NCBI GenBank assembly: GCA_017617715.1
Contig: JAFZVQ010000014.1
Coordinates: 1 to 58,780 of the forward strand
DNA length: 58,780 nt
Direction of reading: 5' to 3'
From: Bacteroidales bacterium
GTDB taxonomy: Bacteria > Bacteroidota > Bacteroidia > Bacteroidales > UBA932
A program made the position numbers and the translations under genes. Every line of letters starts with the position of its first letter. The first letter of the stretch is position 1. This document shows, one piece after another, positions 50,394 to 58,776 of this stretch. The notes below the pieces were generated by a model. It saw only the letters and a program-made list of their open reading frames with translations. It did no database searches and had not been told where the DNA came from.

Positions 50394-51701
50394 CTACCGG
50401 TGGTCGGCGTCGAAGGCGGCCATGCGCTCTTCCAGCAGCTCGAACTGGTCGCCCTTGATGCGGCTGGAGCACACGCGCACTCCCTGGCGGGCGCTGCCCA
50501 TCTTCTCCAGGCTCACCGTGCTCACCCCGTAGGCCAGAAGTTCGTCCACCAGCCGGGCGCTGTCCATGCCCGGGCGGCTCAGCGTGAAGAAGAAGCCGTC
50601 GCCGACGGGCCCGCGGGCATCGCGCTCATAGCTCAGCGTGAAACCGTGACGAAGGAAGATTTCCTTCATCCTGGCGGCCCTGGCGCCATATTCGCTAACG
50701 TCCCGCACGAAGTCCAGACTCCCTTCGCAGCTGCTGTTCATCATTGCGGCGACTCCGTACTGGGCACTGGCCGTGCAGCCGGAAGTGATCTGGTCGAGGA
50801 TGTTGCCCGTGATGGTGAGTCCGAAGATGCCGGAGCCGCCGTAGCGGGCCGCAAGTGCCTGGAACTGAGCGTGATAGAGCTCCGGCCCCACGCACATGAC
50901 GCCTATGCGCTGGCCTGCGTAGGAAAATATCTTGGAGGCGGACAGCAGCATGATGTAATTGTCGGTATAGCGCGCCACGGTGGGCGGGTAGGGCTTGCAA
51001 TATGGCGTGCCGTAGTCCGCGCGCAAGTCCATGCAGAAGTAGGCAAGGTCCTCGATCACGATGGTGCCCGCCTCGCCGGCCACGCGTGCGATGACGGCAA
51101 GTTCTTCATCCGTCAGGCACATCCAGGAGGGGTTGTTGGGGTTGGAGTACACGATGGCGGCAAATTCGCCGCCGGCGAGCTCGCGCCGGAGCGCCTCTTC
51201 CATCCCTGCCGCGCGTAACTCGGTGACTTCCACGCCTTTCCAGGGCGTGCCGAGTATGGCCATCTGCTGCTTGTTGGCGGAGAAACTGGGCTCGAGGACC
51301 AGGATTCTGTTGCGCCCTTTGAAGCACTGCGACACGCCGGCAAAGGCCCCGAAGGCTCCGAGCATGGAGCCTGTGGTGGGTATGTGGTAGAGCGGCGGAA
51401 GGTCGATTCCGAGGAAGGCTTTGACGAAGCGGGACGAGGCCTCCTTCAGCACGGGCAGGCCGTCGGTGGGCGGGTAGCTGGAGCCCACGCCGGCGTCGAG
51501 CGCCGCCTTTTCAGCTTCCACTCCCACCTTGTTGGGCGCGAAGCCCGGTGAGCCTAACTCCATGTGTATCACCGGAATGCCGGTCTCTCGCTCAAGGTGC
51601 GCCGACAGCTTGGCGTTGTCCATGATGGTGGCGGTGCCGGGGCTGTCGATGTTGAATTGCCTGCATGCGCGGGCTATTGTGTCTTCTGTGAATACTCTCA
51701 T
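50394..51701 (-). CDS. PLP-dependent class I/II aminotransferase
   Basis: A 435-residue cytoplasmic enzyme. The fold-type I signature is present: SNPNNPS (about 186-192), IEDLAYF with the PLP-binding Asp, and Schiff-base Lys257 in LLSASKIFSYAGQRIG, with the phosphate-binding Arg in GQRIG. Its ATG overlaps the aroD-aroA stop codon by 4 nt, so both are translated together. That context suggests a role near aromatic amino acid synthesis, for instance an aromatic or prephenate aminotransferase, but substrate choice is inferred from position only. It converges on the DUF6377-type gene with a 5-nt gap. Confidence 0.88.
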   Translation of the reverse strand: MRVFTEDTIARACRQFNIDSPGTATIMDNAKLSAHLERETGIPVIHMELGSPGFAPNKVGVEAEKAALDAGVGSSYPPTDGLPVLKEASSRFVKAFLGIDLPPLYHIPTTGSMLGAFGAFAGVSQCFKGRNRILVLEPSFSANKQQMAILGTPWKGVEVTELRAAGMEEALRRELAGGEFAAIVYSNPNNPSWMCLTDEELAVIARVAGEAGTIVIEDLAYFCMDLRADYGTPYCKPYPPTVARYTDNYIMLLSASKIFSYAGQRIGVMCVGPELYHAQFQALAARYGGSGIFGLTITGNILDQITSGCTASAQYGVAAMMNSSCEGSLDFVRDVSEYGARAARMKEIFLRHGFTLSYERDARGPVGDGFFFTLSRPGMDSARLVDELLAYGVSTVSLEKMGSARQGVRVCSSRIKGDQFELLEERMAAFDADHR

Positions 51702-53680
51702 TGGTTGAATGTCTCAAAGAATCCCGGGAACGACTTGCCCACGCAGGCTGTGTCATCTATTGATATAGGTCCGTCGGCGCCGAGGGACGCCACCTGGAGG
51801 GCCATGGCCATGCGGTGGTCGTGGCTGGAAGTGTAGGCGCCGGAATGCAGCAGGCGGCCGCTGAGCAGGCGGCTCGCCCATGTCTCGCCCTGGACCACCA
51901 GGAAGTCGCCGTCCGCTTCTGCCTCCACGCCCATCTGCTCCAGCATGCGGAGTATGGCTTCGGCGCGGTTGGACTCCTTGCCGGCAAGCCTGCCGAGGCC
52001 GGCGATGCGTGACTCGCCTGCGCAGAATGCGGCCAGCACGGCCACCACCGGGAAGAGGTCGGGGGCATGGTTGAGGTCGAAACTGAACGCCTCGAGGGGC
52101 GCGCGCCGCACGCAGATAGTGCCGTCGTCGAGCTGCGACACCATGGCGCCGGCCTCGATGAGCACGTCGATCGCGGCTATGTCGGCCTGTATGGATTTCA
52201 TGTCCATGCCGTTGATTTCCACGCTGCCGAACACAGCGCCGGCCACCAGGAAGCCCGCCGCCGCGCTCCAGTCGCTTTCTATGCTGAAGTCGGCCGCTTT
52301 GTAGCGCTGGCCGCCGCGCACCTTGAATGTGATGCCGGTGCAGCCGCCCCAGTCTTCAGCCTCCAGCATTTCGGCGTCGCCCTCCATTTCGCTGCGGGTG
52401 CTGATGCCGAAGTGGCGCAGGACGTCCAGGGTTATGTACATGTACGGCAGGCTCTTGGGCTCGCTGACGTGGAAGGTGCTGTCTTTGTCGCACAGGGGGA
52501 GCGCCATCAGCAGGCCGGATATCAGCTGGGAGCCGCCGGAGCCGCTGACCTCCGCGTTGCCGGGGATGAGGCGGCCGCGCACCGTCAGGGGGACGTGGAT
52601 TTCGCGTGTGCCGGTCTCATTCAGGTTGTTCAGCAGCACCCCGAAAGCCGCCATGATTTCCGCCGCCTGGTTCATGGGCCTGCGGGTCAGGGTTCCGTAG
52701 CCTTCGAGGGCGAATGGGATGCCGTTGATTGCCGAGAGCACGGGGATGGAGAGGCGGGCCAGCAGCCCGGATTCACCGACGTTGAGGAGTGGCAGTCCGA
52801 GATCTTGCTTGATGGGGCCTATGCCGGTGATTATCAGCGTGCTGCCGTCTTGCTGCACGTCGGCGCCGAGGGAGCGTGCGGCCTGGATCGCCGCTTCGCT
52901 GTCTTCGCAGGAGCTGTAGTCACGCAGGCGCGAGGTGCCTTCTGCGAGTGCGGCTGCCAGGATGGCGCGCTGGGCGAAACTTTTGGAGGCGGGCATACGC
53001 AGACCGGCGCGGTGGAAGCCTTCGGCGCTGCCGTAGATGAGGTCGGCGAGCTCGTCCGTGGCGGGCTGACCGGGGGCCGTGGCTTCTTCTCGGGTGAGGG
53101 CGGCGTAGGTGAACGGGGCCCCGCGCCTGAGGCAGCTGATGCGGGTGCTGCGGCCCTCGTCGCCCATTCCGAAGGCGATCAGACGGCCCTGCAGGGAATC
53201 CACGTCCTCAAGGATGATGCTGTAGAGGCCCTCGATGCGGGCGGCGTCGGACGGCGAGTGGCAGGTGGTCACAATCTTGGCGATGTCGGCGCCGTAGCGG
53301 AAACACCTCGCCAGCGCCATCTGGAGGCCCTTTTCGTCCGGCGTGCCGTCGAAGTCGTGGTAGGAGCGGATGAGCTCCGTGCCGCACTGCCGGCACAGCT
53401 TCTGGAAGCGCCTGCTGACCTCCGACGGCGCCTCGATCTCCAGGTCCGCAAACCGCGCCCCCGCCTGGACTGCGATTGACAGCTTATGCTCTGAAACACT
53501 CCAATCACCTCCATCTCCGCGGCAGGTAGCGATCAAGGGAATATCCGTCTGCGCAAACAGCTCCTCGATCTCGCTGTCGCTGAGCTCGCACCTGTCGAGG
53601 CGAATCTCGGCCATCTCCAGGTCCGGCAGCAGCTCCATGATTTCGCTATATGTCTTGTTCTGTAGGCTTGTGCAAATCAT
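51698..53680 (-). CDS. aroD-aroA: fused type I 3-dehydroquinate dehydratase - EPSP synthase
   Basis: A 660-residue bifunctional shikimate-pathway enzyme. Residues about 1-215 are a type I dehydroquinase (AroD): MAEIRLDRCEL, PLIATCRGDGG, catalytic His108 in SYHDF and Schiff-base Lys135 in DIAKIVTTC. Residues about 222-660 are EPSP synthase (AroA): the phosphate/PEP-binding MPASKSFAQRA (Lys233), VSGSGGSQLISGLLMALP, SDWSAAAGFLVAGA, DLFPVVAVLAAFC and SSHDHRMAMAL. The normally Gly-rich GESGLLAR segment (for GxSGTxxR) has Leu in place of Thr. Steps 3 and 6 of the pathway are thus on one chain. It is followed, with a 4-nt overlap, by an aminotransferase gene. Confidence 0.93.
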   Translation of the reverse strand: MICTSLQNKTYSEIMELLPDLEMAEIRLDRCELSDSEIEELFAQTDIPLIATCRGDGGDWSVSEHKLSIAVQAGARFADLEIEAPSEVSRRFQKLCRQCGTELIRSYHDFDGTPDEKGLQMALARCFRYGADIAKIVTTCHSPSDAARIEGLYSIILEDVDSLQGRLIAFGMGDEGRSTRISCLRRGAPFTYAALTREEATAPGQPATDELADLIYGSAEGFHRAGLRMPASKSFAQRAILAAALAEGTSRLRDYSSCEDSEAAIQAARSLGADVQQDGSTLIITGIGPIKQDLGLPLLNVGESGLLARLSIPVLSAINGIPFALEGYGTLTRRPMNQAAEIMAAFGVLLNNLNETGTREIHVPLTVRGRLIPGNAEVSGSGGSQLISGLLMALPLCDKDSTFHVSEPKSLPYMYITLDVLRHFGISTRSEMEGDAEMLEAEDWGGCTGITFKVRGGQRYKAADFSIESDWSAAAGFLVAGAVFGSVEINGMDMKSIQADIAAIDVLIEAGAMVSQLDDGTICVRRAPLEAFSFDLNHAPDLFPVVAVLAAFCAGESRIAGLGRLAGKESNRAEAILRMLEQMGVEAEADGDFLVVQGETWASRLLSGRLLHSGAYTSSHDHRMAMALQVASLGADGPISIDDTACVGKSFPGFFETFNQ

Positions 53681-53717
53681 ATCAGGCTTGTTTGAAAGCC
53701 CTAAGATACACCAAAAA

Positions 53718-53748
53718 TTTGATAATTGCGATATTTTAAATACCTTTG
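53718..53748 (+). promoter_or_regulatory. tRNA-Leu promoter (TTTG-N19-TACCTTTG)
   Basis: TTTG at 53718-53721, exactly 19 bp, then TACCTTTG at 53741-53748: a perfect match to the Bacteroidetes housekeeping consensus, ending 11 nt before the tRNA. Confidence 0.8.
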
Positions 53749-53759
53749 CAATCCCGTTT

Positions 53760-53846
53760 GCCCGAGTGGCGGAATGGTAGACGCGATGGACTCAAAATCC
53801 ATTGTCCCTTAAAGGCGTGAGGGTTCGAGTCCCTCCTCGGGCACCA
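53760..53846 (+). tRNA. trnL-CAA: tRNA-Leu (anticodon CAA)
   Basis: An 87-nt tRNA with encoded CCA. Acceptor stem GCCCGAG pairs with CTCGGGC; the anticodon loop is CTCAAAA between GATGGA and TCCATT, giving CAA, which reads UUG. A long variable arm (GTCCCTTAAAGGCGT) and the T arm GAGGGTTCGAGTCCCTC confirm a class II leucine tRNA. Confidence 0.97.
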
Positions 53847-53848
53847 GA

Positions 53849-53886
53849 CCGGACTTTTTCGATTTTTTCGAGAAATCCGGTTTTTT
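53849..53886 (+). terminator. intrinsic terminator after tRNA-Leu
   Basis: CCGGA at 53849 pairs with TCCGG at 53876-53880, with TTT/AAA and TCGA/TCGA pairs inside, followed by TTTTTT. Confidence 0.8.
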
Positions 53887-53906
53887 CTTTCCTTGTATGG
53901 TATAAA

Positions 53907-53937
53907 TTGCGGATTATCATAAAATATCGTATTTTTG
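53907..53937 (+). promoter_or_regulatory. promoter of small peptide ORF D (TTG-N20-TATTTTTG)
   Basis: TTG at 53907-53909, 20 bp, TATTTTTG at 53930-53937. The peptide ORF starts at 54009, leaving a leader of about 67 nt, much longer than for other genes here. Confidence 0.65.
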
Positions 53938-54008
53938 CCATTGCTCATCGGGGGAGACATACCTGAGAGTAGAGGTCAATTCGACAGAATGCCAAATAAA
54001 CCACCATT

Positions 54009-54140
54009 ATGACCAAAACAACTATTAGCTACGCCTCGCCTAGATGCGAATATGATGAATCCTCCTTGGTGGACTTATTATGTGCCAGCCCGACGGAGGG
54101 TGGACTTGAAGGTATTACTGAAGAAGATTGGGTTGTTTAA
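54009..54140 (+). CDS. small peptide ORF D (43 aa)
   Basis: A 43-residue ORF, MTKTTISYASPRCEYDES, with LLCAS at 23-27 and tail GITEEDWVV. It follows the same pattern as the ORFs at 6681, 6840 and 27924: aromatic residue then Pro, 13-14 residues, [A/C]-A-S, acidic tail with an aromatic residue. It has its own strong promoter and a 67-nt leader and stops 12 nt before a fimbrillin-like lipoprotein gene. It is the first gene of its transcript, so it is probably translated in its own right. Function unknown. Confidence 0.65.
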   Translation: MTKTTISYASPRCEYDESSLVDLLCASPTEGGLEGITEEDWVV

Positions 54141-54152
54141 TGGACTTGCAGT

Positions 54153-57100
54153 ATGAAAAGTTATAAATCCATTTTTATAGCACTCCTGGCCGTATTGGCG
54201 ACTGGATGCAATGACTTTAAAGAGTCGCCTGAATCTTTGATTTTCCCCGAGAAGGAGATAATACTGACGGCAACCCGGGAGGGCCTTGACCCCGGGACCC
54301 GTTCCGTCCGCCAGGATGACGGATCTGTTTATTGGGGCCCTTCCGAAGAAGTCAGCGTTTTCTACGGCAGTGGCATTAACGGTGGCAGCAAGTTCGTATC
54401 GACTAACACATCCATTGCAAAGGCTGTCGAACTCCAGGGCACCATTGATACTACAGAACCTGGCAAGGAATATTGGGCCGTGTATCCTTATTCCGAAGTG
54501 ACTCATTGTGATGGATCTTCAATAATGACATACATACCAGGCGTTCAGACAGGTGTTGAAGGCAATTTCTCAGACAACGCCTTCCCGGCGATAGCAAAAG
54601 GAAACTCAACCAGTTTAGCTTTCTGGAACATTTGCGGCGGCATCAAGTTCTCCGTTTCAAGGTCGGATATCAAGTCCGTGGAATTCGAGGCCAATAGCGG
54701 TGAATACTTGTGTGGAAGGGCTCGGTTTGCCTTTAACTCCGAGGGCAAGCCAGAATTCACTGAGAATAATTATTGTGGTCCTATAGTTACGTTGGTAGCC
54801 CCCGATAATGGCACATTCAAGGCTGGAAAGTATTACTATATAACCATGATTCCAGCCTTTATCTCTGGTGGTTTCACAATGACCTTCACGACAGAAACAA
54901 AAACAGGATCATTTAGAAGTAATGCCGCGCAGGAGATAAAGCGCTCCACCTTCGGCGTATTGAAATACATTGATTCCAAAGTTACTAACTGGGAGAGTAA
55001 TGTACCCGTCCCCGAATATGTGGACCTTGGCCTTTCGGTCAAGTGGGCGACCTTCAATGTCGGAGCATCAAAGCCCGAAGAGTATGGCAACTACTACGCC
55101 TGGGGCGAGCCCACCACAAAAGCCTCCTACTACGAATCCAATTATCTGTGGCGCGACGGCGACACCATGACCAAATACAACGGCGAGACCTATGTCCTGG
55201 AGCTGGCTGACGATGCCGCCTACGCCACTCTCAGCGGCAGCTGGCGCATGCCCACCGAGGAGGAGATGGAAGAACTCCTCACAGGCTGCAACTGGACCTG
55301 GACCACAAAGAACGGAGTGGACGGATACACCGTGTCCGGCAAAGGAGCCTACTCCGGCAATTCCATCTTCCTTCCCGCCGCCGGCTGTTTGAGAGGGACA
55401 ATCAATTCCGAAGAAGGCTGGGCCGGAAGCTACTGGACGTCAACGCTTTACTACGCCAACAAGTTCAACGCCATCAAGCTTGATTTCATGTACACAGAGA
55501 CCAGCCGGCGCACGACCGACAGCCATCGCGAATACGGACTCCCCGTCCGTCCCGTCTTCTGCGAAAGCGTAACCGGCGTTTCCCTGAATAAGACGACGAT
55601 GGAGCTGCAGCTTGACAAAACGGAAAAGCTCACCGCCACCGTCTATCCCAGTGACGCCACCAACAAGGCGCTGGAATGGAGCAGTACCAACCCGTCCGTT
55701 GCAGTCGTGGACCAGGATGGCAATGTGACCGGCCTCGCAATAGGATCTGCCGACATCATCGTCACCACCGTCAACGGCGGCAAGACCGCAAAATGCGAAG
55801 TAACGGTGGTTGCACCCGGCTACGAATACGTAGACCTTGGACTATCGGTCAAATGGGCCACCTTCAATGTGGGAGCCCTGAGGCCGGAGGAATACGGCAA
55901 CTACCTCGCCTGGGGCGAGACAACACCAAAGTCGGCATATAATTGGAAAACCTACGCCTTCTGCAACGGAAGCGACCAGACGCTGTCCAAATACAACTTC
56001 AGCGAAGAGTACGGCGTGTTTGACAACCTGTACATGCTGACAGCCAAAGACGACGCAGCCCATTTCATGTGGAGCGGAAACTGGCGCATGCCGACGGGCG
56101 ATGAGTGGTCCGCACTGAAGAATTTCTGCACCTGGACCTGGGAGAAACGGAACGGCGTCTGGGGATACAAAGTCAGCGGCAAAGGTTCATATTCAGGCAA
56201 TTCGATATTCCTCCCGGCCGGCGGCTTCATGTCCGGGAGCGAGCGCAGCCTTGCCGGCAGCGATGGCTATTACTGGGCGTCCGACCTCTATGAAAAAGGC
56301 GTCCCGTCCGAAGCCTTCGCATTCGGATTCGATTCTTCTGACAAGAAACTCTACGTATTGCCCCGACAGACAGGCTACCTGGTCCGTCCCGTCTATGCCG
56401 AGCCCACCAGCGTTTCCTGGGTGTCCCTGGACTGCAGAGTGGATTGTATATACTTCGGGGAAAGCCGGCAGCTCACCGCAACCGTATATCCCGAAACTGC
56501 GACTGACCAGAGGGTCACATGGTCTTCAGACAATCCCGACATCGTCAGCGTGACCCAGAAAGGAAGGGTCACGGCTGCAATGAAACCCGGCGTAGCAACC
56601 ATAACAGCAACCACCGTGGATGGAGAAAGGAAGGCCAGGTGCACGCTCAGCACGATGAAAGCAGTCACTCTGGCCGACATAGGCCTCTCCGTCAATTGGG
56701 CCTCCTGCAACGTCGGCGCCTCTTCACGTGAAGAGTACGGCGATTACTTCGCTTGGGGCGAGACGCAGCCAAAGAACGGATACTTCCCCGGCAACTACTT
56801 ATGGTACGACCATCCCAGCACCATGCTCACCAAGTATAACGGAGATGCCTCCTGCGGCAACGTGGACAACAAGGTCATCCTCGACAGGGAAGACGATGCC
56901 GCCCACGCCATCTGGGGCGGGAAGTGGCGTACACCCACAGCGGAAGAATGGCAGGAGCTGATTGACAGCTGTACATGGGAAACAGTTGAAATAGACGGAG
57001 TAAAAGGCAAAAGGGGTGTAAGCAAGAACCCCAACTTCTACAGTATCTTCCTTCCTTTCGCCGGTGGCTGCTACGGCTCCAGCGAAGCAGACGGCAAGGG

Positions 57101-57251
57101 CGAAATCGGAGAGTACTGGTCTTCATCCAGGGTGCTCAACAACAATCCCCGGAACGCATACTCGGCCAAATTCTACTTATACGTTGAATCTCATATAACC
57201 GATACTCCACGCCTTACCGGATTGCCCATACGCGCCGTGGCCGACAAGTAA
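54153..57251 (+). CDS. fimbrillin-like lipoprotein with three FISUMP-like and two BIG2 domains
   Basis: A 1032-residue surface-type lipoprotein (ATGC, Cys19, then NDFKESPE). The N-terminal domain (about 35-275) is fimbrillin-like: IILTATREG with DPGTRS, VYWGPSEEVSVFYG, then YYYITMIPAFISGGFTM. Three FISUMP-like domains begin at about 288, 558 and 839, each opening with a DLGLSVKWATFNVGA-type strand, then EEYGxYxAWGE, a WRxPTxxEWxxL segment and a GNSIFLPAxG segment, and ending RPV or IRAV. BIG2 Ig-like domains lie between them (about 475-552, VSLNKTTMELQLDKTEKL; about 755-835). It is probably a long surface adhesin. No enzyme motif. The peptide ORF at 54009 precedes it. Confidence 0.85.
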   Translation: MKSYKSIFIALLAVLATGCNDFKESPESLIFPEKEIILTATREGLDPGTRSVRQDDGSVYWGPSEEVSVFYGSGINGGSKFVSTNTSIAKAVELQGTIDTTEPGKEYWAVYPYSEVTHCDGSSIMTYIPGVQTGVEGNFSDNAFPAIAKGNSTSLAFWNICGGIKFSVSRSDIKSVEFEANSGEYLCGRARFAFNSEGKPEFTENNYCGPIVTLVAPDNGTFKAGKYYYITMIPAFISGGFTMTFTTETKTGSFRSNAAQEIKRSTFGVLKYIDSKVTNWESNVPVPEYVDLGLSVKWATFNVGASKPEEYGNYYAWGEPTTKASYYESNYLWRDGDTMTKYNGETYVLELADDAAYATLSGSWRMPTEEEMEELLTGCNWTWTTKNGVDGYTVSGKGAYSGNSIFLPAAGCLRGTINSEEGWAGSYWTSTLYYANKFNAIKLDFMYTETSRRTTDSHREYGLPVRPVFCESVTGVSLNKTTMELQLDKTEKLTATVYPSDATNKALEWSSTNPSVAVVDQDGNVTGLAIGSADIIVTTVNGGKTAKCEVTVVAPGYEYVDLGLSVKWATFNVGALRPEEYGNYLAWGETTPKSAYNWKTYAFCNGSDQTLSKYNFSEEYGVFDNLYMLTAKDDAAHFMWSGNWRMPTGDEWSALKNFCTWTWEKRNGVWGYKVSGKGSYSGNSIFLPAGGFMSGSERSLAGSDGYYWASDLYEKGVPSEAFAFGFDSSDKKLYVLPRQTGYLVRPVYAEPTSVSWVSLDCRVDCIYFGESRQLTATVYPETATDQRVTWSSDNPDIVSVTQKGRVTAAMKPGVATITATTVDGERKARCTLSTMKAVTLADIGLSVNWASCNVGASSREEYGDYFAWGETQPKNGYFPGNYLWYDHPSTMLTKYNGDASCGNVDNKVILDREDDAAHAIWGGKWRTPTAEEWQELIDSCTWETVEIDGVKGKRGVSKNPNFYSIFLPFAGGCYGSSEADGKGEIGEYWSSSRVLNNNPRNAYSAKFYLYVESHITDTPRLTGLPIRAVADK

Positions 57252-57293
57252 ACCAGTACCAGGGACGCTCATTGCATCTGGCCCATAGTCTGA

Positions 57294-57854
57294 ATGCCGA
57301 GGGGAATTGCGATGGCCCAGCAGCTTGATGCTTCATGGGATTTGCCGGAGGAAAAGCAAACAGTCCAGAGAATCGGAGATGATGTCCAGGACTTTGAGAT
57401 AGGTATTGGGGGCGGATTTGCAACGCCGCTAAAACTTGGCAGCGGCATGAAGCTTGAGGCCGAGGCGCGTTACAATATTGTTGGCTCGCCGTGGGACCTT
57501 GGCCTGCAGTACTCGGCTCTTTTCGTAGAGAGTCCGAAGTATGGCATCAAGTTCAGCTCCGGCGCAATGTATAGTGCTCATGTTGATTACAACTGGCGTA
57601 ATTGGAATAATGTGGCACCTTTTGCCGGGCTCGGAGCCGGGTATTTCAACGGTGAGTACTTGAATCCAAATAACGCGTCAGGTCACGACGTAACCACAAC
57701 AAAGGCAAGCAACGCGTTCCTGTCTTTCCGCGGAGGCTGTGAATTCTGGGACCATCTTCGCATTACTGCAGAGTACCGGCTATTCTTCGGAGGCTCGCCA
57801 TCAGTAATCTCCATCGGCGTCAGATGGAGTTTCTTTGGCGGACACAGGAAGTAA
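57294..57854 (+). CDS. outer-membrane beta-barrel protein lacking its signal peptide
   Basis: A 186-residue ORF bounded upstream by an in-frame TGA that immediately precedes the ATG. From about residue 35 it is an amphipathic barrel: FEIGIGGGFATPL, LEAEARYNIVG, WDLGLQYSALF, VAPFAGLGAGYF, ITAEYRLFFGG and the C-terminal ISIGVRWSFFGG. No hydrophobic signal is present; the sequence AMAQQLDAS near the start looks like the end of a signal peptide, as if the first 15-20 codons had been lost or replaced. It is therefore probably a 5'-truncated gene that cannot reach the outer membrane, unless a frameshift hides the start. It resembles in style the intact barrel at 1866. Confidence 0.6.
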   Translation: MPRGIAMAQQLDASWDLPEEKQTVQRIGDDVQDFEIGIGGGFATPLKLGSGMKLEAEARYNIVGSPWDLGLQYSALFVESPKYGIKFSSGAMYSAHVDYNWRNWNNVAPFAGLGAGYFNGEYLNPNNASGHDVTTTKASNAFLSFRGGCEFWDHLRITAEYRLFFGGSPSVISIGVRWSFFGGHRK

Positions 57855-57880
57855 AAAGCTTTTATACGGCACAACTGTGC

Positions 57881-58729
57881 TTATTGGTTATCAATCTCTG
57901 GCGTACCTGTTTCCAGGGCTGGTTTGTCCTTTGCGTTGAGTGAGGTCACGACGCTGGTGCCGACTCGTTTCTCAATATTCTCGCGAGCTTCCCCGGCAAT
58001 GCTGCCACCTTCACGGGCGATGTTTCTACTTTGATTGAAGGTCTTGGGCTGCTTTGCTTGGGAGATTGCCTTTGTGGATACTTCTGCAAGCATATTCAGA
58101 ACCAATTCGATATCTGTCATATTGTCCCGCAGGTTCTCTTTCTTGAGCCCCTTAAGGTCTTTATATTCCCTGACTGTCAGCCCGCTCCAGGCCTTGGTCA
58201 GCTCATTAGTAAGTATAGCGTAGTCCTTCTCCTTTTCTATACCTCTTGCCTTCCATTCATCAGTCAGTTCTTTACGCATCCGGATGGATTGGAGCCGCTG
58301 GTTAATCCAGCCCTCTGAATATCCTTTTGCCCGGTAATAATCAGCACCTCGCAAGATAGCCAGTTCCGGATCTTGAATCTCATCAAGGCGCTCACTTGCC
58401 ACCTGGGCGATCCACTGCTTGAATGGCTCAGCCTTAGGAGATGGAATAGATTGAATAAGCCTGAAAAGTTGCTGCTGGTCGGCCACATCTGTTTGGCGCA
58501 TCTTTCCGTCAGTAGCCTTCATTTTCAAAGTACTACAAATTGTAGTAGGTTTAGCACCTTCATTCTTCAAGCGAACCTTCAGAACACTCCAATACCTTTT
58601 TGGATCGGCACTGTCCGTCAGCACGGCTACGACATCTATAATTGAGAAATACCATTTCTCATCTTCCTCGCTCCACGCGGTTCTAATCTTTCTTTCTCCG
58701 AATAGCTGGAGAGCTTCCTTCGTACTCAT
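57881..58729 (-). CDS. dinD: BRO-N / DinD-like DNA-damage-inducible or antirepressor protein
   Basis: A 282-residue protein from the ATG at 58729, chosen because a TATATTTG box lies just upstream. The N-terminal Bro-N domain includes KIRTAWSEEDEKWYFSIIDVVAVLT and YWSVLKVRLKNEG. The middle has QIASERLDE-like phage antirepressor features (PFKQWIAQVASERLDEIQDPELAI). The C-terminal half has NQRLQSIRMRKELTDEWKARG, KDYAILTNELTKAW and GLKKENLRDNMTDIEL, as in DinD. DinD in E. coli is SOS-induced and inhibits RecA-mediated strand exchange; the BRO fold otherwise serves in phage antirepressors. The gene is more AT-rich than the PULs. An exact role here is uncertain. Confidence 0.8.
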   Translation of the reverse strand: MSTKEALQLFGERKIRTAWSEEDEKWYFSIIDVVAVLTDSADPKRYWSVLKVRLKNEGAKPTTICSTLKMKATDGKMRQTDVADQQQLFRLIQSIPSPKAEPFKQWIAQVASERLDEIQDPELAILRGADYYRAKGYSEGWINQRLQSIRMRKELTDEWKARGIEKEKDYAILTNELTKAWSGLTVREYKDLKGLKKENLRDNMTDIELVLNMLAEVSTKAISQAKQPKTFNQSRNIAREGGSIAGEARENIEKRVGTSVVTSLNAKDKPALETGTPEIDNQ

Positions 58730-58745
58730 ATAAAACCATTTTCTA

Positions 58746-58776
58746 CAAATATAGCTGACATAACCAGTAATTCCAA
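58746..58776 (-). promoter_or_regulatory. promoter of the DinD-like gene (TTG-N20-TATATTTG)
   Basis: On the minus strand, TTG (58774-58776), 20 bp and TATATTTG (58746-58753), followed 16 nt later by the ATG at 58729. No LexA-type palindrome is visible in the bases available. Confidence 0.6.

Noticed and set aside
52067-53479. 470-codon frame opposite aroD-aroA
   Set aside because: Shadow of the real gene, with no motif or signal.
53736-53960. 74-codon minus-strand frame running across the tRNA
   Set aside because: It is the reverse complement of tRNA-Leu and its terminator, a well-known false protein; not coding.
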